64,000 nucleotides of DNA from Flavobacterium tyrosinilyticum (GCF_023656565.1 NZ_JAMOKG010000002.1:315619-379618), one strand, 5' to 3'; numbered from the stretch's first letter, positions 53,815 to 61,937 are shown. Numbers and translations: made by a program. The notes: generated by a model from the sequence alone, not told the origin.

Positions 53815-55419
53815 ATGAAAAAAAAACTACTATTACTTTCCATCTTATTTTTAACCTTTCAATTAAGAGCACAGCAAGAAGTTTATACCTCTTTAACAGG
53901 GAGTCCAAAAAATGTTGTAAAGTTTAAAGAAAAATTTTATTTTACTGATGCTAATGGCGTACAAGCAGTCGAACTTTGGGAAAGTGATGGTACAGCTAGC
54001 AATAATAAATTAGTTAAAAAAATTTTTGAAGGAACTGAAGATACTGCTTCTCAAATAGGACTAAAGGAATCAGCTGCAATTTTGAAGGACAAGCTTTATT
54101 TTATAGCGCAAGATGAAGATTCTAAAGGTGAAATTTGGAGAACAGATGGAACTTCAGAAGGAACAGAAAAAGTAACTAATTTTATTAACGGTAGAGCAGT
54201 TAGATTAACTACTGTAGGGGATTTTATTTATTTTATAATTGCGGAAGAAAATGATATTAAGGAGGTTTGGAAAACTGACGGCTCCCCAATAGGAACTTCT
54301 TTCATAAAAAGTATTGAAAATACTTGGCAACCTAGTTTTCAAGGAAAATGCAATAATGTATTTGTATTTACTTTGCCTAATCCACTGAAAGGGACTAAGG
54401 TTTGGAGAAGTGATGGAACACCACAGGGTACATTTGCCTTAACTGAAGGATTGTATGGAAATGGATCTGGTTATAACTTAATTGGTAATTCATATACAGG
54501 AGGTACTTCTTTTTTGTCACAGTATTTAGAATTTAATAATAAACTTTACTTTTCAAGTGCTAATTTTCTACATGAGACCGATGGAACGTTAGAAAATACA
54601 AAAATAATAGCTAATACAGGATTTGGTCAAAATTCTGTAAAGTATAGTGACATTATTGAAGAAGAGAATAATCTATATCTGCAATTTTATTCAGATGAAA
54701 CTAATTCGCTTAAAATTTGTAAGTATGATATTCTTAATAAGACGTTTACTGAGATATATAAAAATGATACAAGTCAATCTTTTTCTCCCTTTATTTTAGC
54801 AAAAACAAATGATTCTTTACTATTTGGAGCATCTAATGTGAACGGCGGAACTTCTATAATGTCCTTAAAGTTTGGTGACAATACAGTTAACGAAATAAAG
54901 CAGATTTTAAAAGTTACTGAATTAGATCAGCCGTTGTGGTTTGTCGGTGGTGGCACAAGTTATATTCTTAAAATAAATACGGAGGAATATTTTATTGGTG
55001 TTGCAAGAGAAGAAGGAATTTATACAAGAGGTAGGGGATGGATATTAAACACAGCGCTAAATACATTGGAAAATATAAAAGCATTAGATAATATTTTTGA
55101 ACCATTTGTGTTTAACGACATTTTATATTATCGAAAGGGAACTCGATTGTTGAAATATAGTAATAATTTAGGAACTGATACAATAGAATTTATTCCAACA
55201 ATAAATTTATATCCAAATCCATCTTCAGATTATATTAGAGTAACTACAATTAATAATTTGCCAGTAGAAAATATTCTAGTATTTGATTTAAACGGAAGAT
55301 TGGTAATTAGTAAATCAAATAGTAACGAGATTAATATATCTCATTTAAGTCAAGGAATTTATTTTGCTAAAATTTCTTTGGATGGGAAGATGATCAATAA
55401 AAAAATAATCAAGAATTAA
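53815..55419 (+). CDS. ELWxxDGT-repeat protein with type IX secretion tail
   Basis: 534 residues with signal peptide MKKKLLLLSILFLTFQLRAQ. At least five repeats of the ELWxxDGT type are visible: ELWESDGT, EIWRTDGT, EVWKTDGS, KVWRSDGT, FLHETDGT, likely forming a beta-propeller. The C-terminal 75 residues begin LYPNPSSDYIRVTTINN and end GIYFAKISLDGKMINKKIIK, a T9SS type A sorting domain. It is predicted to be exported across the outer membrane and anchored or released. Binding partner unknown. Confidence 0.88.
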   Translation: MKKKLLLLSILFLTFQLRAQQEVYTSLTGSPKNVVKFKEKFYFTDANGVQAVELWESDGTASNNKLVKKIFEGTEDTASQIGLKESAAILKDKLYFIAQDEDSKGEIWRTDGTSEGTEKVTNFINGRAVRLTTVGDFIYFIIAEENDIKEVWKTDGSPIGTSFIKSIENTWQPSFQGKCNNVFVFTLPNPLKGTKVWRSDGTPQGTFALTEGLYGNGSGYNLIGNSYTGGTSFLSQYLEFNNKLYFSSANFLHETDGTLENTKIIANTGFGQNSVKYSDIIEEENNLYLQFYSDETNSLKICKYDILNKTFTEIYKNDTSQSFSPFILAKTNDSLLFGASNVNGGTSIMSLKFGDNTVNEIKQILKVTELDQPLWFVGGGTSYILKINTEEYFIGVAREEGIYTRGRGWILNTALNTLENIKALDNIFEPFVFNDILYYRKGTRLLKYSNNLGTDTIEFIPTINLYPNPSSDYIRVTTINNLPVENILVFDLNGRLVISKSNSNEINISHLSQGIYFAKISLDGKMINKKIIKN

Positions 55420-55460
55420 AAACTTAAAAGACAGCTCCTATAGCTGTCTTTTAAGTTTTG
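55420..55460. terminator. strong bidirectional terminator
   Basis: AAACTTAAAAGACAGCT pairs fully with AGCTGTCTTTTAAGTTT, a 17-bp stem directly after the ELWxxDGT stop. Confidence 0.93.
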
Positions 55461-55498
55461 ATTTAGTTCGCGCCAGAAATACAACACAATTCTATAAA

Positions 55499-55600
55499 GT
55501 TTGTCATTTCGACCGAAGGGAGAAATCTTCGCAAGTAGCTCCGCAAAAGTGCGTGCCCAGCGTACGAAGATTTCTCCTCCGTCGAAATGATAAGATTGTG
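55499..55600. repeat. complete GTCATTTCGA palindromic element
   Basis: GTCATTTCGACCGAAGGGAG and AATCTTCGCAAGTAGCTCCG in plus sense, then a short unique loop and the inverted GAAGATTTCTCC with TCCGTCGAAATGA. This copy shows both arms and defines the family seen at 13800, 15312 and 51117. Confidence 0.88.
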
Positions 55601-55607
55601 GATAAAC

Positions 55608-55637
55608 AAAAAACCTCTCATTTTTGAGAGGTTTTTT
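55608..55637. terminator. terminator between repeat and TPR gene
   Basis: AACCTCTCA/TGAGAGGTT stem with T7. It would end transcription of the minus-strand TPR gene. Confidence 0.85.
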
Positions 55638-55656
55638 TATATCAATTCAGGTTTTA

Positions 55657-56043
55657 TTAAACTTTACTTTTTATCGAAGCTTTCGGTTTACGTTTTAATT
55701 TTTCAATCAGGGCATCGGCTTTTGCGTTTTCAGAAATAGAGCGTAAAGATTCTGCGTAGCGGTAATAATAAACGGGATCTAGATCGGTGGTTAAGGCGAA
55801 GAGTTCGCTGTACCATTCGGCTGCTTTTTCCAGTTCGCAATTCGAATAAGATGAATTTCCTAGTTTTTGAAATAAGTCTACAGACTTGTAGCCTTTTGCT
55901 GCAACCTTTTCGTAGGTTCTTATAACATCGACATAAGCATACTTTTCGCCGACTTTTTCGGTTCTATAATAAGTTTCGTTTTGTGCAGAAGCACGAAATG
56001 AAAATACGATAAACAATACTAAAATAGCTAGTTGTTTTTGCAT
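55657..56043 (-). CDS. short TPR-type protein resembling the N-terminus of T9SS-linked OmpA proteins
   Basis: Start at the ATG at 56043, whose product begins with signal MQKQLAILVLFIVFSFRASA. The 128 residues read YAYVDVIRTYEKVAAKGYKS then KLGNSSYSNCELEKAAEWYS and YYYRYAESLRSISENAKADA. These are the first TPR units of the large Flavobacterium OmpA-family proteins paired with PorP/SprF. The protein ends after about three units at a Lys-rich tail, so WD40 and OmpA parts are missing. It may be a truncation relic or a minimal periplasmic TPR adaptor. Confidence 0.7.
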   Translation of the reverse strand: MQKQLAILVLFIVFSFRASAQNETYYRTEKVGEKYAYVDVIRTYEKVAAKGYKSVDLFQKLGNSSYSNCELEKAAEWYSELFALTTDLDPVYYYRYAESLRSISENAKADALIEKLKRKPKASIKSKV

Positions 56044-56378
56044 AGGTTTAGTTTTGGTTGTGGTATTTAATCGTATTCTTAATTGTTTTTGAAAATCTTT
56101 TTTCGCCGCCAAAAACAGCTTTAAGCAATTATAAACTTTAAAATTCTGTATTTATTATATATTTAATGCGCTTTTTGATGTACAAATATATGGAAATCAA
56201 GGATATGAACTGCATTTTAACGATGTTTATTCAGTTTTGTCGATTATATTCCATTTTTGTAAATGATTGATTTTATATAATTTATATATTTTTTTTGAAT
56301 GAAAAACAATTTTTAAAACATAGTTTTTCCTTTACAGAAAAAATATCATTTAACTTTATATCACTTAAGGTTTTCAAG

Positions 56379-56834
56379 ATGACAATACAGGAATATTTAG
56401 ATAAAATAGAGGCTTTACAAAACGAAAAAAATAAGATTGTATTTTCTGATAATGCTGATTTGGATCTATACATTCAAAAAATAAAAAATGAAACGAGAGA
56501 ACTGTCTTTTACTCTTACTGAAATATTTCAAAAGTCAAATTCTAAAATGACAATTATAAATGAGAATATATTGGAAATGTTTTCAAATCATTTGGGCTTG
56601 TTGTTTTTAGAAGAACAAGAATCTGGAAATGTATGTTTTGCCAACAATAATGACGTTAGGCCAGAATATAAGCAAAGTTTCAAACTAATAGATGGGCTGG
56701 ACTACGTTTATGCTTTTTCACATTCTACTGCTTTTAAAGAATCTCAAAAAATAATAATCACATCAGAAACAGATCTTTTTTGGAAATTGGCAAAAATAGG
56801 TTCAAATTTAAGAGAAAGAACTTTAAATAAATAA
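56379..56834 (+). CDS. protein of unknown function upstream of the Hint-like gene
   Basis: 151 residues from the ATG at 56379; a TTG at 56295 would add 28 residues. Soluble and mainly helical at first (YLDKIEALQNEKNKIVFSDN, ADLDLYIQKIKNETREL), then mixed alpha/beta with DVRPEYKQSFKLIDGLDYVY. No family was recognised. It lies 100 nt upstream of the Hint-like gene on the same strand and may be its partner. Confidence 0.55.
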   Translation: MTIQEYLDKIEALQNEKNKIVFSDNADLDLYIQKIKNETRELSFTLTEIFQKSNSKMTIINENILEMFSNHLGLLFLEEQESGNVCFANNNDVRPEYKQSFKLIDGLDYVYAFSHSTAFKESQKIIITSETDLFWKLAKIGSNLRERTLNK

Positions 56835-56934
56835 CCTTATAATAATTACTTGTTGCTTAAAAAACAGGTATTTATACTTTAACCAGTGAGTTTTTTACAA
56901 TGTATTTTTGGTTGGCACTTAAAAACATAAAACT

Positions 56935-57468
56935 ATGGAATCAGGTTCTAATCAATTATTAAACGATTTAACCCTTAAATGTACGGCAGGGGGCACTAGA
57001 ATTGCTACTTCTTCAGGAGAAAAAGCTATCGGTGATTTGCATACAGGAGACTCAGTTCTGGCATTTTCTGTAAAATTAGAATCAGGCAAACTTGAATTCT
57101 CCTCATCAGAAGCAAAAGTTATATTTAGCGAGGGTGGGCAAGGGCAAAATAAAGCGCTTTATATCAATTTTGGAGATTATAAAGAAATTATCTGCACCTT
57201 AAACCAGCCCTTTTTACTTAAGAATGGCAAATACGTTAGAGGTTCAAAATTAAGAACGGGACAGGAGCTTGTAGATGCAAAAGGGAATGCTGTTGTTATT
57301 AACAGCATTTCATTGGTAAATTATTCTGGAATGATTAGTAATATTGCTGTTGGTGATTTTAAGTTTACTAGCCCAGATGGTCATTTATTGTTGGCTCAAG
57401 GAATCATAATAGGAGATTTTGCCTTTCAATTATCTTTTGATTCTCTTCCTGATAATTTAAAAGAATAA
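56935..57468 (+). CDS. stand-alone Hint (intein-like) domain protein
   Basis: 177 residues, all one domain. After a 15-residue lead, Cys16 opens CTAGGTRIATSSGEKAIGDL then HTGDSVLAFSV, the Hint block A pattern. Block B is T88-L-N-Q91-P-F, where active Hint domains have TxxHPF. The end DGHLLLAQGIIIGDF lacks the terminal HN. Block A Cys is kept but the His and Asn are not, so full splicing is unlikely; partial thioester chemistry or a binding role is possible. No extein or toxin is attached. Confidence 0.7.
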   Translation: MESGSNQLLNDLTLKCTAGGTRIATSSGEKAIGDLHTGDSVLAFSVKLESGKLEFSSSEAKVIFSEGGQGQNKALYINFGDYKEIICTLNQPFLLKNGKYVRGSKLRTGQELVDAKGNAVVINSISLVNYSGMISNIAVGDFKFTSPDGHLLLAQGIIIGDFAFQLSFDSLPDNLKE

Positions 57469-57481
57469 AAAAGAATATATA

Positions 57482-57513
57482 AAAAAAGCAGCTCCTGGTA
57501 CGGGCTGCTTTTC
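57482..57513. terminator. bidirectional terminator between the Hint gene and the first DUF3244-like gene
   Basis: AAAAGCAGC/GCTGCTTTT stem with A and T runs on both sides. Confidence 0.88.
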
Positions 57514-57535
57514 TAATTCTTTTGGGGGCAAAAAA

Positions 57536-57922
57536 TTAACGACGGAAAGATGGACTCTGATTAACAGATTGGTCTAACTTTACAGTCTTCACTTTTTTAG
57601 CAGCGACTTTAATTTCGTGTTTCGCAACTTTGTCGTTTGCTTTCACTTCTAGAACATACGTTCCAGCAGGAAAACTTTCTAAACTAATTGTTTTAGAAAT
57701 TTCTAACTTGTCTGCTGCAGATTCTCCCGCATAAAGTAAATTGTGATTTTCGTCGTAGATAGAGAAAGATGCATTTTCTACAGTGTCTAAAGTAAAGCTA
57801 ACTACTTTTCCATTTCCTGTTTTGATATTTAAAATGTAATCACCTTTTCCATCAATGGCGTAGGTAAACACAGTCGCTAAAAAAAAGGCAGCAACTAAAC
57901 CAGCTTTGGTAAATTTTGTCAT
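57536..57922 (-). CDS. small secreted beta-sandwich protein (DUF3244-like), paralogue 1
   Basis: 128 residues. Signal ends TYA before IDGKGDYILNIK, the same cleavage and first strand as the three genes to its right. The body alternates strands: FSIYDENHNLLYAGES, ISLESFPAGTYVLEVKAND. The fold resembles DUF3244 or a T9SS tail domain standing alone. It is the most diverged copy and its upstream DNA lacks the core and direct repeats, so it may be regulated differently. Function unknown. Confidence 0.8.
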   Translation of the reverse strand: MTKFTKAGLVAAFFLATVFTYAIDGKGDYILNIKTGNGKVVSFTLDTVENASFSIYDENHNLLYAGESAADKLEISKTISLESFPAGTYVLEVKANDKVAKHEIKVAAKKVKTVKLDQSVNQSPSFRR

Positions 57923-58284
57923 GTTTTTTTTAAATTGTTAATTACTAAATGTGGAACGCGTAAAACTACAAATACAAATTTAATTTTTAGCAATAAATTA
58001 GCATTTTTAAATGCTTAAGTTATTGAATTGTAATTATTTCGGCATTTTGTTTGAACTATGTACGTAAATACTGGTCTTTTGGATTTGTTTTTAGAAAACT
58101 TTTTTTAACACTTAAAAATCAAAGAGTTGAATTAATAAGAATAATTTTCAGAAATTTTCTGTTTCATCATCTGTTTTAATTTTTAAACAAAAAAAACAGC
58201 TCTGTAACCACCACGAGCTGTTTCTTATAAGCGTAATTTTTAAATTTTCTAACCTCAATTTATACCTTTTTGAAGTATAAAATT
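57923..58284. other. gap between paralogues 1 and 2
   Basis: The only structure is the terminator of paralogue 2 (58189-58225). No core motif ATTTACGAAACCGTTATA, no direct repeats, and no gene seen. Confidence 0.5.
58189..58225 (-). terminator. terminator of paralogue 2
   Basis: AAACAGCTC/GAGCTGTTT stem with a CCACCAC loop. The T-run follows on the minus strand. Confidence 0.85.
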
Positions 58285-58686
58285 TTAGCGTGTAGCAACA
58301 CTAGTGTTTTTAGCAAAACCAGATTTGTAAACAGAAGAAACTGCATTTCTCGATAAAGATGCATTATCTCCTATTGTGATTTCATATTTTACTCTTTTTA
58401 CACTGTCTTCTACTTCTAAATAGTAAGTTCCCTCAGGAAATTCTTCTAGGCTGAAAGTTCTTAAAATTCCATCTTTTCCAGATGCGCTTTCAGAATAGAT
58501 TAAAGTTCCGTCCTTATCATAAATAGCTAAATTGGCTTTCTGTACTTTGTTAAGTGCGAAAGTGATCAGTTTTCCATTAGCTTTTAATACATGAAGATTA
58601 AAATCTCCATTTCCATCAATTGCGTAAGTGCTTATTCCTGTGAAAAGCAACGCTGCTACTAAACTCAATTTTGCAATCTTTTTCAT
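58285..58686 (-). CDS. small secreted beta-sandwich protein, paralogue 2
   Basis: 133 residues. The signal ends TYA before IDGNGDFNLHVLKANGKLIT. Then AIYDKDGTLIYSESASGKDG and FSLEEFPEGTYYLEVED follow, nearly identical to paralogue 3. It ends GFAKNTSVATR, a tail shared with paralogue 3. The shape is a single DUF3244 / sorting-tail-like beta-sandwich without cargo. Upstream is the full three-part regulatory block (see 58726-58816). Role unknown. Confidence 0.85.
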   Translation of the reverse strand: MKKIAKLSLVAALLFTGISTYAIDGNGDFNLHVLKANGKLITFALNKVQKANLAIYDKDGTLIYSESASGKDGILRTFSLEEFPEGTYYLEVEDSVKRVKYEITIGDNASLSRNAVSSVYKSGFAKNTSVATR

Positions 58687-58725
58687 GGTACTTAGTTTTA
58701 AATTAATAGTTCTAATTCTCTGATG

Positions 58726-58816
58726 CTAAATTACTTATGTATTACATGAAAAAGTGCAACTGTATTTTCCTATTTCTATGCTATATTCTCATTTACGAAA
58801 CCGTTATAGGTTAAAA
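58726..58816 (-). promoter_or_regulatory. AraC-type regulatory block of paralogue 2
   Basis: Read on the plus strand: TAATTTAG -7-like box (as CTAAATTA 58726-58733), 26 nt, then CTGTATTTTC (58760-58769) and CTATATTCTC (58781-58790) with a 21-bp period. The core ATTTACGAAACCGTTATA then GGTTAAAA spans 58791-58816. AACC...GGTT arms lie inside the core. Same spacing at paralogues 3 and 4. Confidence 0.65.
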
Positions 58817-58924
58817 CGTGAATTATTTTTAACGTTTTTGTTAATTAGGTTATTATTTTTCAATGTTTTACTTGGGTTTAAGTTTACAATGGGTTAAGGA
58901 TTTATTTACAAAAACGAAGTGAGT

Positions 58925-59075
58925 TTTTTAACCGCAAAGTGCGCTAAGATTTACGCAAAGTACGCTAAGAATTATTATACAAGAAGGTTTATAAAACGAA
59001 AAAGTTCGCAAAGCTTTGTGGAAAAAACTTTGCGAACTTTGCGTAAATCTTTGCGAGCTTTGCGGTTAAAAACTT
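58925..59075. repeat. GCAAAGTTC inverted array
   Basis: CGCAAAGTGCGC and CGCAAAGTACGC sense units, then TTTGCGAACTTTGCG and TTTGCGAGCTTTGCGG antisense units. Located between paralogues 2 and 3. Confidence 0.8.
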
Positions 59076-59081
59076 TGTGGT

Positions 59082-59119
59082 AAAAAAAAACAGCTCTATA
59101 ACCACAAAGAGCTGTTTTT
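59082..59119 (-). terminator. terminator of paralogue 3
   Basis: AAACAGCTC/GAGCTGTTT stem, almost identical to the one after paralogue 2. Confidence 0.88.
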
Positions 59120-59190
59120 AAAACTTTTGAAAGTTTTTAACTTACTAACTATCTAACCTCACTTTTATACTTTATGAAAGCATAAACTTT

Positions 59191-59595
59191 TTAGCGTGTT
59201 GCCACGCTTGTATTTTTAGCGAAACCTTCTTTGTAAACAGAAGAAACTGCGTTTTTAGATAAAACAGAAACTTCATCAGTTATTGTGATTTCGTATTTTG
59301 CTTTTTTTGTATTGTCTTCTACTTCTAGAAAGTAAGTTCCTTCTGGAAATTCTTCTAGACTAAAAGTTCTTAAAATCCCATCTTTACCAGATGCGCTTTC
59401 AGAGTAAATTAAAGATCCATCTTTATCGTAAATTGCTAAGTTGGCTTTTTGCGTTTGGTTAAGACCAAAAGTGATTTGTTTACCATTAGCTTTAATTACA
59501 TGCAGGTTAAAATCTGCTGTTCCATCAATTGCATATGTGCTTATTCCTGTGAAAAGCAATGCTGCTACTAAACTCAATCTAACAATCTTTTTCAT
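59191..59595 (-). CDS. small secreted beta-sandwich protein, paralogue 3
   Basis: 134 residues. MKKIVRLSLVAALLFTGIST with cleavage after TYA. IDGTADFNLHVIKANGKQIT, then AIYDKDGSLIYSESASGKDG and FSLEEFPEGTYFLEVED. Over 80 percent similar by eye to paralogue 2, including the shared ending GFAKNTSVATR. Its regulatory block (59636-59726) has the best direct repeats. Likely a recent duplication of the gene together with its promoter. Confidence 0.85.
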   Translation of the reverse strand: MKKIVRLSLVAALLFTGISTYAIDGTADFNLHVIKANGKQITFGLNQTQKANLAIYDKDGSLIYSESASGKDGILRTFSLEEFPEGTYFLEVEDNTKKAKYEITITDEVSVLSKNAVSSVYKEGFAKNTSVATR

Positions 59596-59635
59596 GGTAT
59601 TTAGTTTTTAAATTAATAGTTCTAATTCTCTGATG

Positions 59636-59726
59636 CTAAATTACTTTAGTTGTAAGTAAAAAATCAATACTATATTCTCCAATTTATATGCTATATTCTC
59701 ATTTACGAAACCGTTATATGTTAAAA
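59636..59726 (-). promoter_or_regulatory. AraC-type regulatory block of paralogue 3
   Basis: TAATTTAG box (CTAAATTA 59636-59643), 26 nt, then CTATATTCTC at 59670-59679 and again, identical, at 59691-59700 (21-bp period). The core ATTTACGAAACCGTTATA then TGTTAAAA spans 59701-59726. Confidence 0.7.
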
Positions 59727-59874
59727 TTCAAGTTATTTTATACTGTTTTTCTTGATTTGGTTATTATTTTTCAACGTTTTTAATGATTTTTAATTTACAT
59801 TGAGATAACGATTTGTTTAAAAAATGTAGGAGGTTTTAAAAGGTACTAAGGTGCTAAGTTTTTATTTGGATTGT

Positions 59875-60060
59875 TTATTGTAGCGCAAAGGGCGCAGAGG
59901 TTACGCAAAGTTCACAAAGATTTTTTGAGTAAATTTTATAGAATAAAAAAGTTCGCAAAGCTTTATCTTAATATAGCTTTGCGAACTTTGTATTTGTAAC
60001 TTGGATAAAAAAAACTTTGTGAGTCTCTGCGAAAAACTCTGTGAGTCTCTGTGTTATAAC
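59875..60060. repeat. GCAAAGTTC inverted array
   Basis: GCGCAAAGGGCGCAGAGG and CGCAAAGTTCAC sense units, then TTTGCGAACTTTG and TTTGTGAGTCTCTGCG antisense units. Between paralogues 3 and 4. Confidence 0.75.
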
Positions 60061-60080
60061 CCAAAAAAAAGTAAAGAGCA

Positions 60081-60117
60081 AAAAAAAACAGCTCAGTAAC
60101 CACAAAGAGCTGTTTTT
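60081..60117 (-). terminator. terminator of paralogue 4
   Basis: AAACAGCTC/GAGCTGTTT stem as at paralogues 2 and 3. Confidence 0.88.
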
Positions 60118-60228
60118 AAAACTTTTGAAAGTTTTTAACTTACTAACTATCTAACCTCACTTTTTATACTGTATTAGAGTATAAAGTTTTAAGTGCCGTG
60201 AAGAATTGCACTTAACCTTAATATTTTC

Positions 60229-60594
60229 TTAGTTAACAGAAACTGTACCTTTTGAAGATAAAACAGAACTATTAGCGTCAACAGTGATATCGTATTTTAC
60301 TTTTTTGAAGCTGTCGGCAACCTCTAAAATATATTTTCCTTGAGGGAATTCTTCTAAACTGAAAGTTCTTAAGATTCCGTCTTTACCAGAAGCATTCTCA
60401 GTATAGATTAAAGTACCATTTGTATCATATATACTAATAACTGCTTTTTGTAATTGATTAATTCCAAAAGCAATTACCTTGCCATTTCCTTTTAATACAT
60501 GAAGATTTAATGCTTCATTTCCATCAATTGCATATGTACTCATTCCTGTTAGAAGTACTGCAAATACTAAACTTAATTTCATAACCTTTTTCAT
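60229..60594 (-). CDS. small secreted beta-sandwich protein, paralogue 4
   Basis: 121 residues. MKKVMKLSLVFAVLLTGMST, cleavage after TYA, then IDGNEALNLHVLKGNGKVIA, IYDTNGTLIYTENASGKDG and SLEEFPQGKYILEVADSFKK. The ending differs (SSKGTVSVN) and lacks GFAKNTSVATR. It is the copy nearest the AraC gene. Its promoter has a good TAACTTTG box. Function unknown. Confidence 0.85.
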   Translation of the reverse strand: MKKVMKLSLVFAVLLTGMSTYAIDGNEALNLHVLKGNGKVIAFGINQLQKAVISIYDTNGTLIYTENASGKDGILRTFSLEEFPQGKYILEVADSFKKVKYDITVDANSSVLSSKGTVSVN

Positions 60595-60634
60595 ATTCTA
60601 TAGTATTAAATTTTTTTCGTTCATTTCTCTGATG

Positions 60635-60725
60635 CAAAGTTATAGCATCATGTGTGGTATTTTAACATCTATATTTTCCAATTTATATGCTATATTCTCA
60701 TTTACGAAACCGTTATATGTTAAAA
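60635..60725 (-). promoter_or_regulatory. AraC-type regulatory block of paralogue 4
   Basis: TAACTTTG -7 box (CAAAGTTA 60635-60642), 26 nt, then CTATATTTTC (60669-60678) and CTATATTCTC (60690-60699), 21-bp period. The core ATTTACGAAACCGTTATA then TGTTAAAA spans 60700-60725. The -7 box fits TAnnTTTG fully here. Confidence 0.7.
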
Positions 60726-60961
60726 TTTGACTTTAATGTTGTGTTTTTGTTAATTTGATTGTTTTTATTCAAAGTTTTTGAAAAACCGAATACTCCTTAA
60801 AATTTCTATTTTTCTTACAAATTTTAAGATATTGGTATAAAATCGTGTTTTAAATAAGATAAATAGAAAAAAAGTAAGGAAAAAAAATAAGACCCTAAAA
60901 AAAAGCCGAATTTGGTATAAATTCTTCAGCGTTAAGAACGTTATTTTAATGTAAAATTCGC

Positions 60962-60987
60962 ATTTACGAAACCGTTATAGGTTAAAA
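60962..60987 (+). promoter_or_regulatory. core motif upstream of the AraC-family gene
   Basis: ATTTACGAAACCGTTATA then GGTTAAAA, the same 26 bp as at paralogue 2. It stands 25 nt before TAAATTTG (61013-61020). The flanking direct repeats are only weakly present (TAAAATTCGC just before it). The left flank differs from the other copies, so the core is retained on its own. Confidence 0.6.
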
Positions 60988-61012
60988 TTTAAATTATTTT
61001 AGGTGATTTTGT

Positions 61013-61020
61013 TAAATTTG
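61013..61020 (+). promoter_or_regulatory. -7 box of the AraC-family gene
   Basis: TAAATTTG matches TAnnTTTG, 25 nt before the ATG at 61045. Confidence 0.5.
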
Positions 61021-61044
61021 CTATTATTTTTTAAAGAAATTATC

Positions 61045-61917
61045 ATGAAGACTATTGCCCCAGCTCTTGAAGTGATAACTAACTCATACGGAAGTTCTTT
61101 TACCTACGCTAAACACGCCGAAAAGACCAATAGCAAAGCTCATTTATGGCACTATCATCCAGAAATTGAGTTGGTCTATATAAACGGTGGGGCAGGAAAA
61201 AGACAAATAGGAAGCCATGTTTCTTATTATACCAATGGTAGTTTACTTTTAATAGGAGCTAATTTGCCGCATTGCGGTTTTACAAATGAGCAAACAGGAA
61301 ATACAACGGAAACCGTTATCCATATTAAACCTGAATTTTTAGGAAGCGACTTTTTTGTTGCGCCCGAAATGAAAAAGGTGCAGAATATTTTGAAACAAGC
61401 TAAAGGCGGAATCGCTTTTGGAGGTGAAACGAAAAAACGTATTGGTAAGAAAATTGAAATGATGGAGAATGAACCGCCATTTCAAAGACTTATAACGCTT
61501 TTGAGTGTTTTAGACGAACTGGAATCGGCTGAGGAATATACCATTTTAAATGCCGACGGATTTTCGATGGAATTGCAAACTCAGGATAATGATCGTATGA
61601 ATGTGGTTTTCAATTTTGTGAAAGATCATTTTCAGGAATCTATTTCTATAGATGAGGTTTCAAGTTTGGTAAGTATGACCACGCCTTCTTTCTGCCGTTA
61701 TTTCAAAAAGATATCCAATAAAACATTTACGGAGTTTGTAAATGAATATCGTTTAGTGCATGCTTCAAAACTTTTGGCAGAACAGCCAATGAGTATTAAC
61801 GAAGTTTGTTACGAAAGCGGTTTTAATAACTTCAGCCACTTTAGTAAATCGTTTAAACAATACACTGGTAAAAGCGCTTCGCAATACCGCCACGAGCATA
61901 AGATTATAATCAGCTAG
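61045..61917 (+). CDS. AraC-family regulator with cupin sensor
   Basis: 290 residues from the ATG at 61045; a TTG at 61003 would overlap the promoter. The cupin sensor has AHLWHYHPEIELVYINGGAG and SLLLIGANLPHCGFTNEQTG. The C-terminal HTH pair has ISIDEVSSLVSMTTPSFCRY and SINEVCYESGFNNFSHFSKS. The cupin and HTH mark a sugar- or metabolite-type AraC. The 26-bp core lies just upstream and in front of three neighbouring secreted-protein genes, so it likely controls them and itself. Ligand unknown. Confidence 0.9.
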   Translation: MKTIAPALEVITNSYGSSFTYAKHAEKTNSKAHLWHYHPEIELVYINGGAGKRQIGSHVSYYTNGSLLLIGANLPHCGFTNEQTGNTTETVIHIKPEFLGSDFFVAPEMKKVQNILKQAKGGIAFGGETKKRIGKKIEMMENEPPFQRLITLLSVLDELESAEEYTILNADGFSMELQTQDNDRMNVVFNFVKDHFQESISIDEVSSLVSMTTPSFCRYFKKISNKTFTEFVNEYRLVHASKLLAEQPMSINEVCYESGFNNFSHFSKSFKQYTGKSASQYRHEHKIIIS

Positions 61918-61937
61918 TTTTGGCTTGAGTTTTTTTT

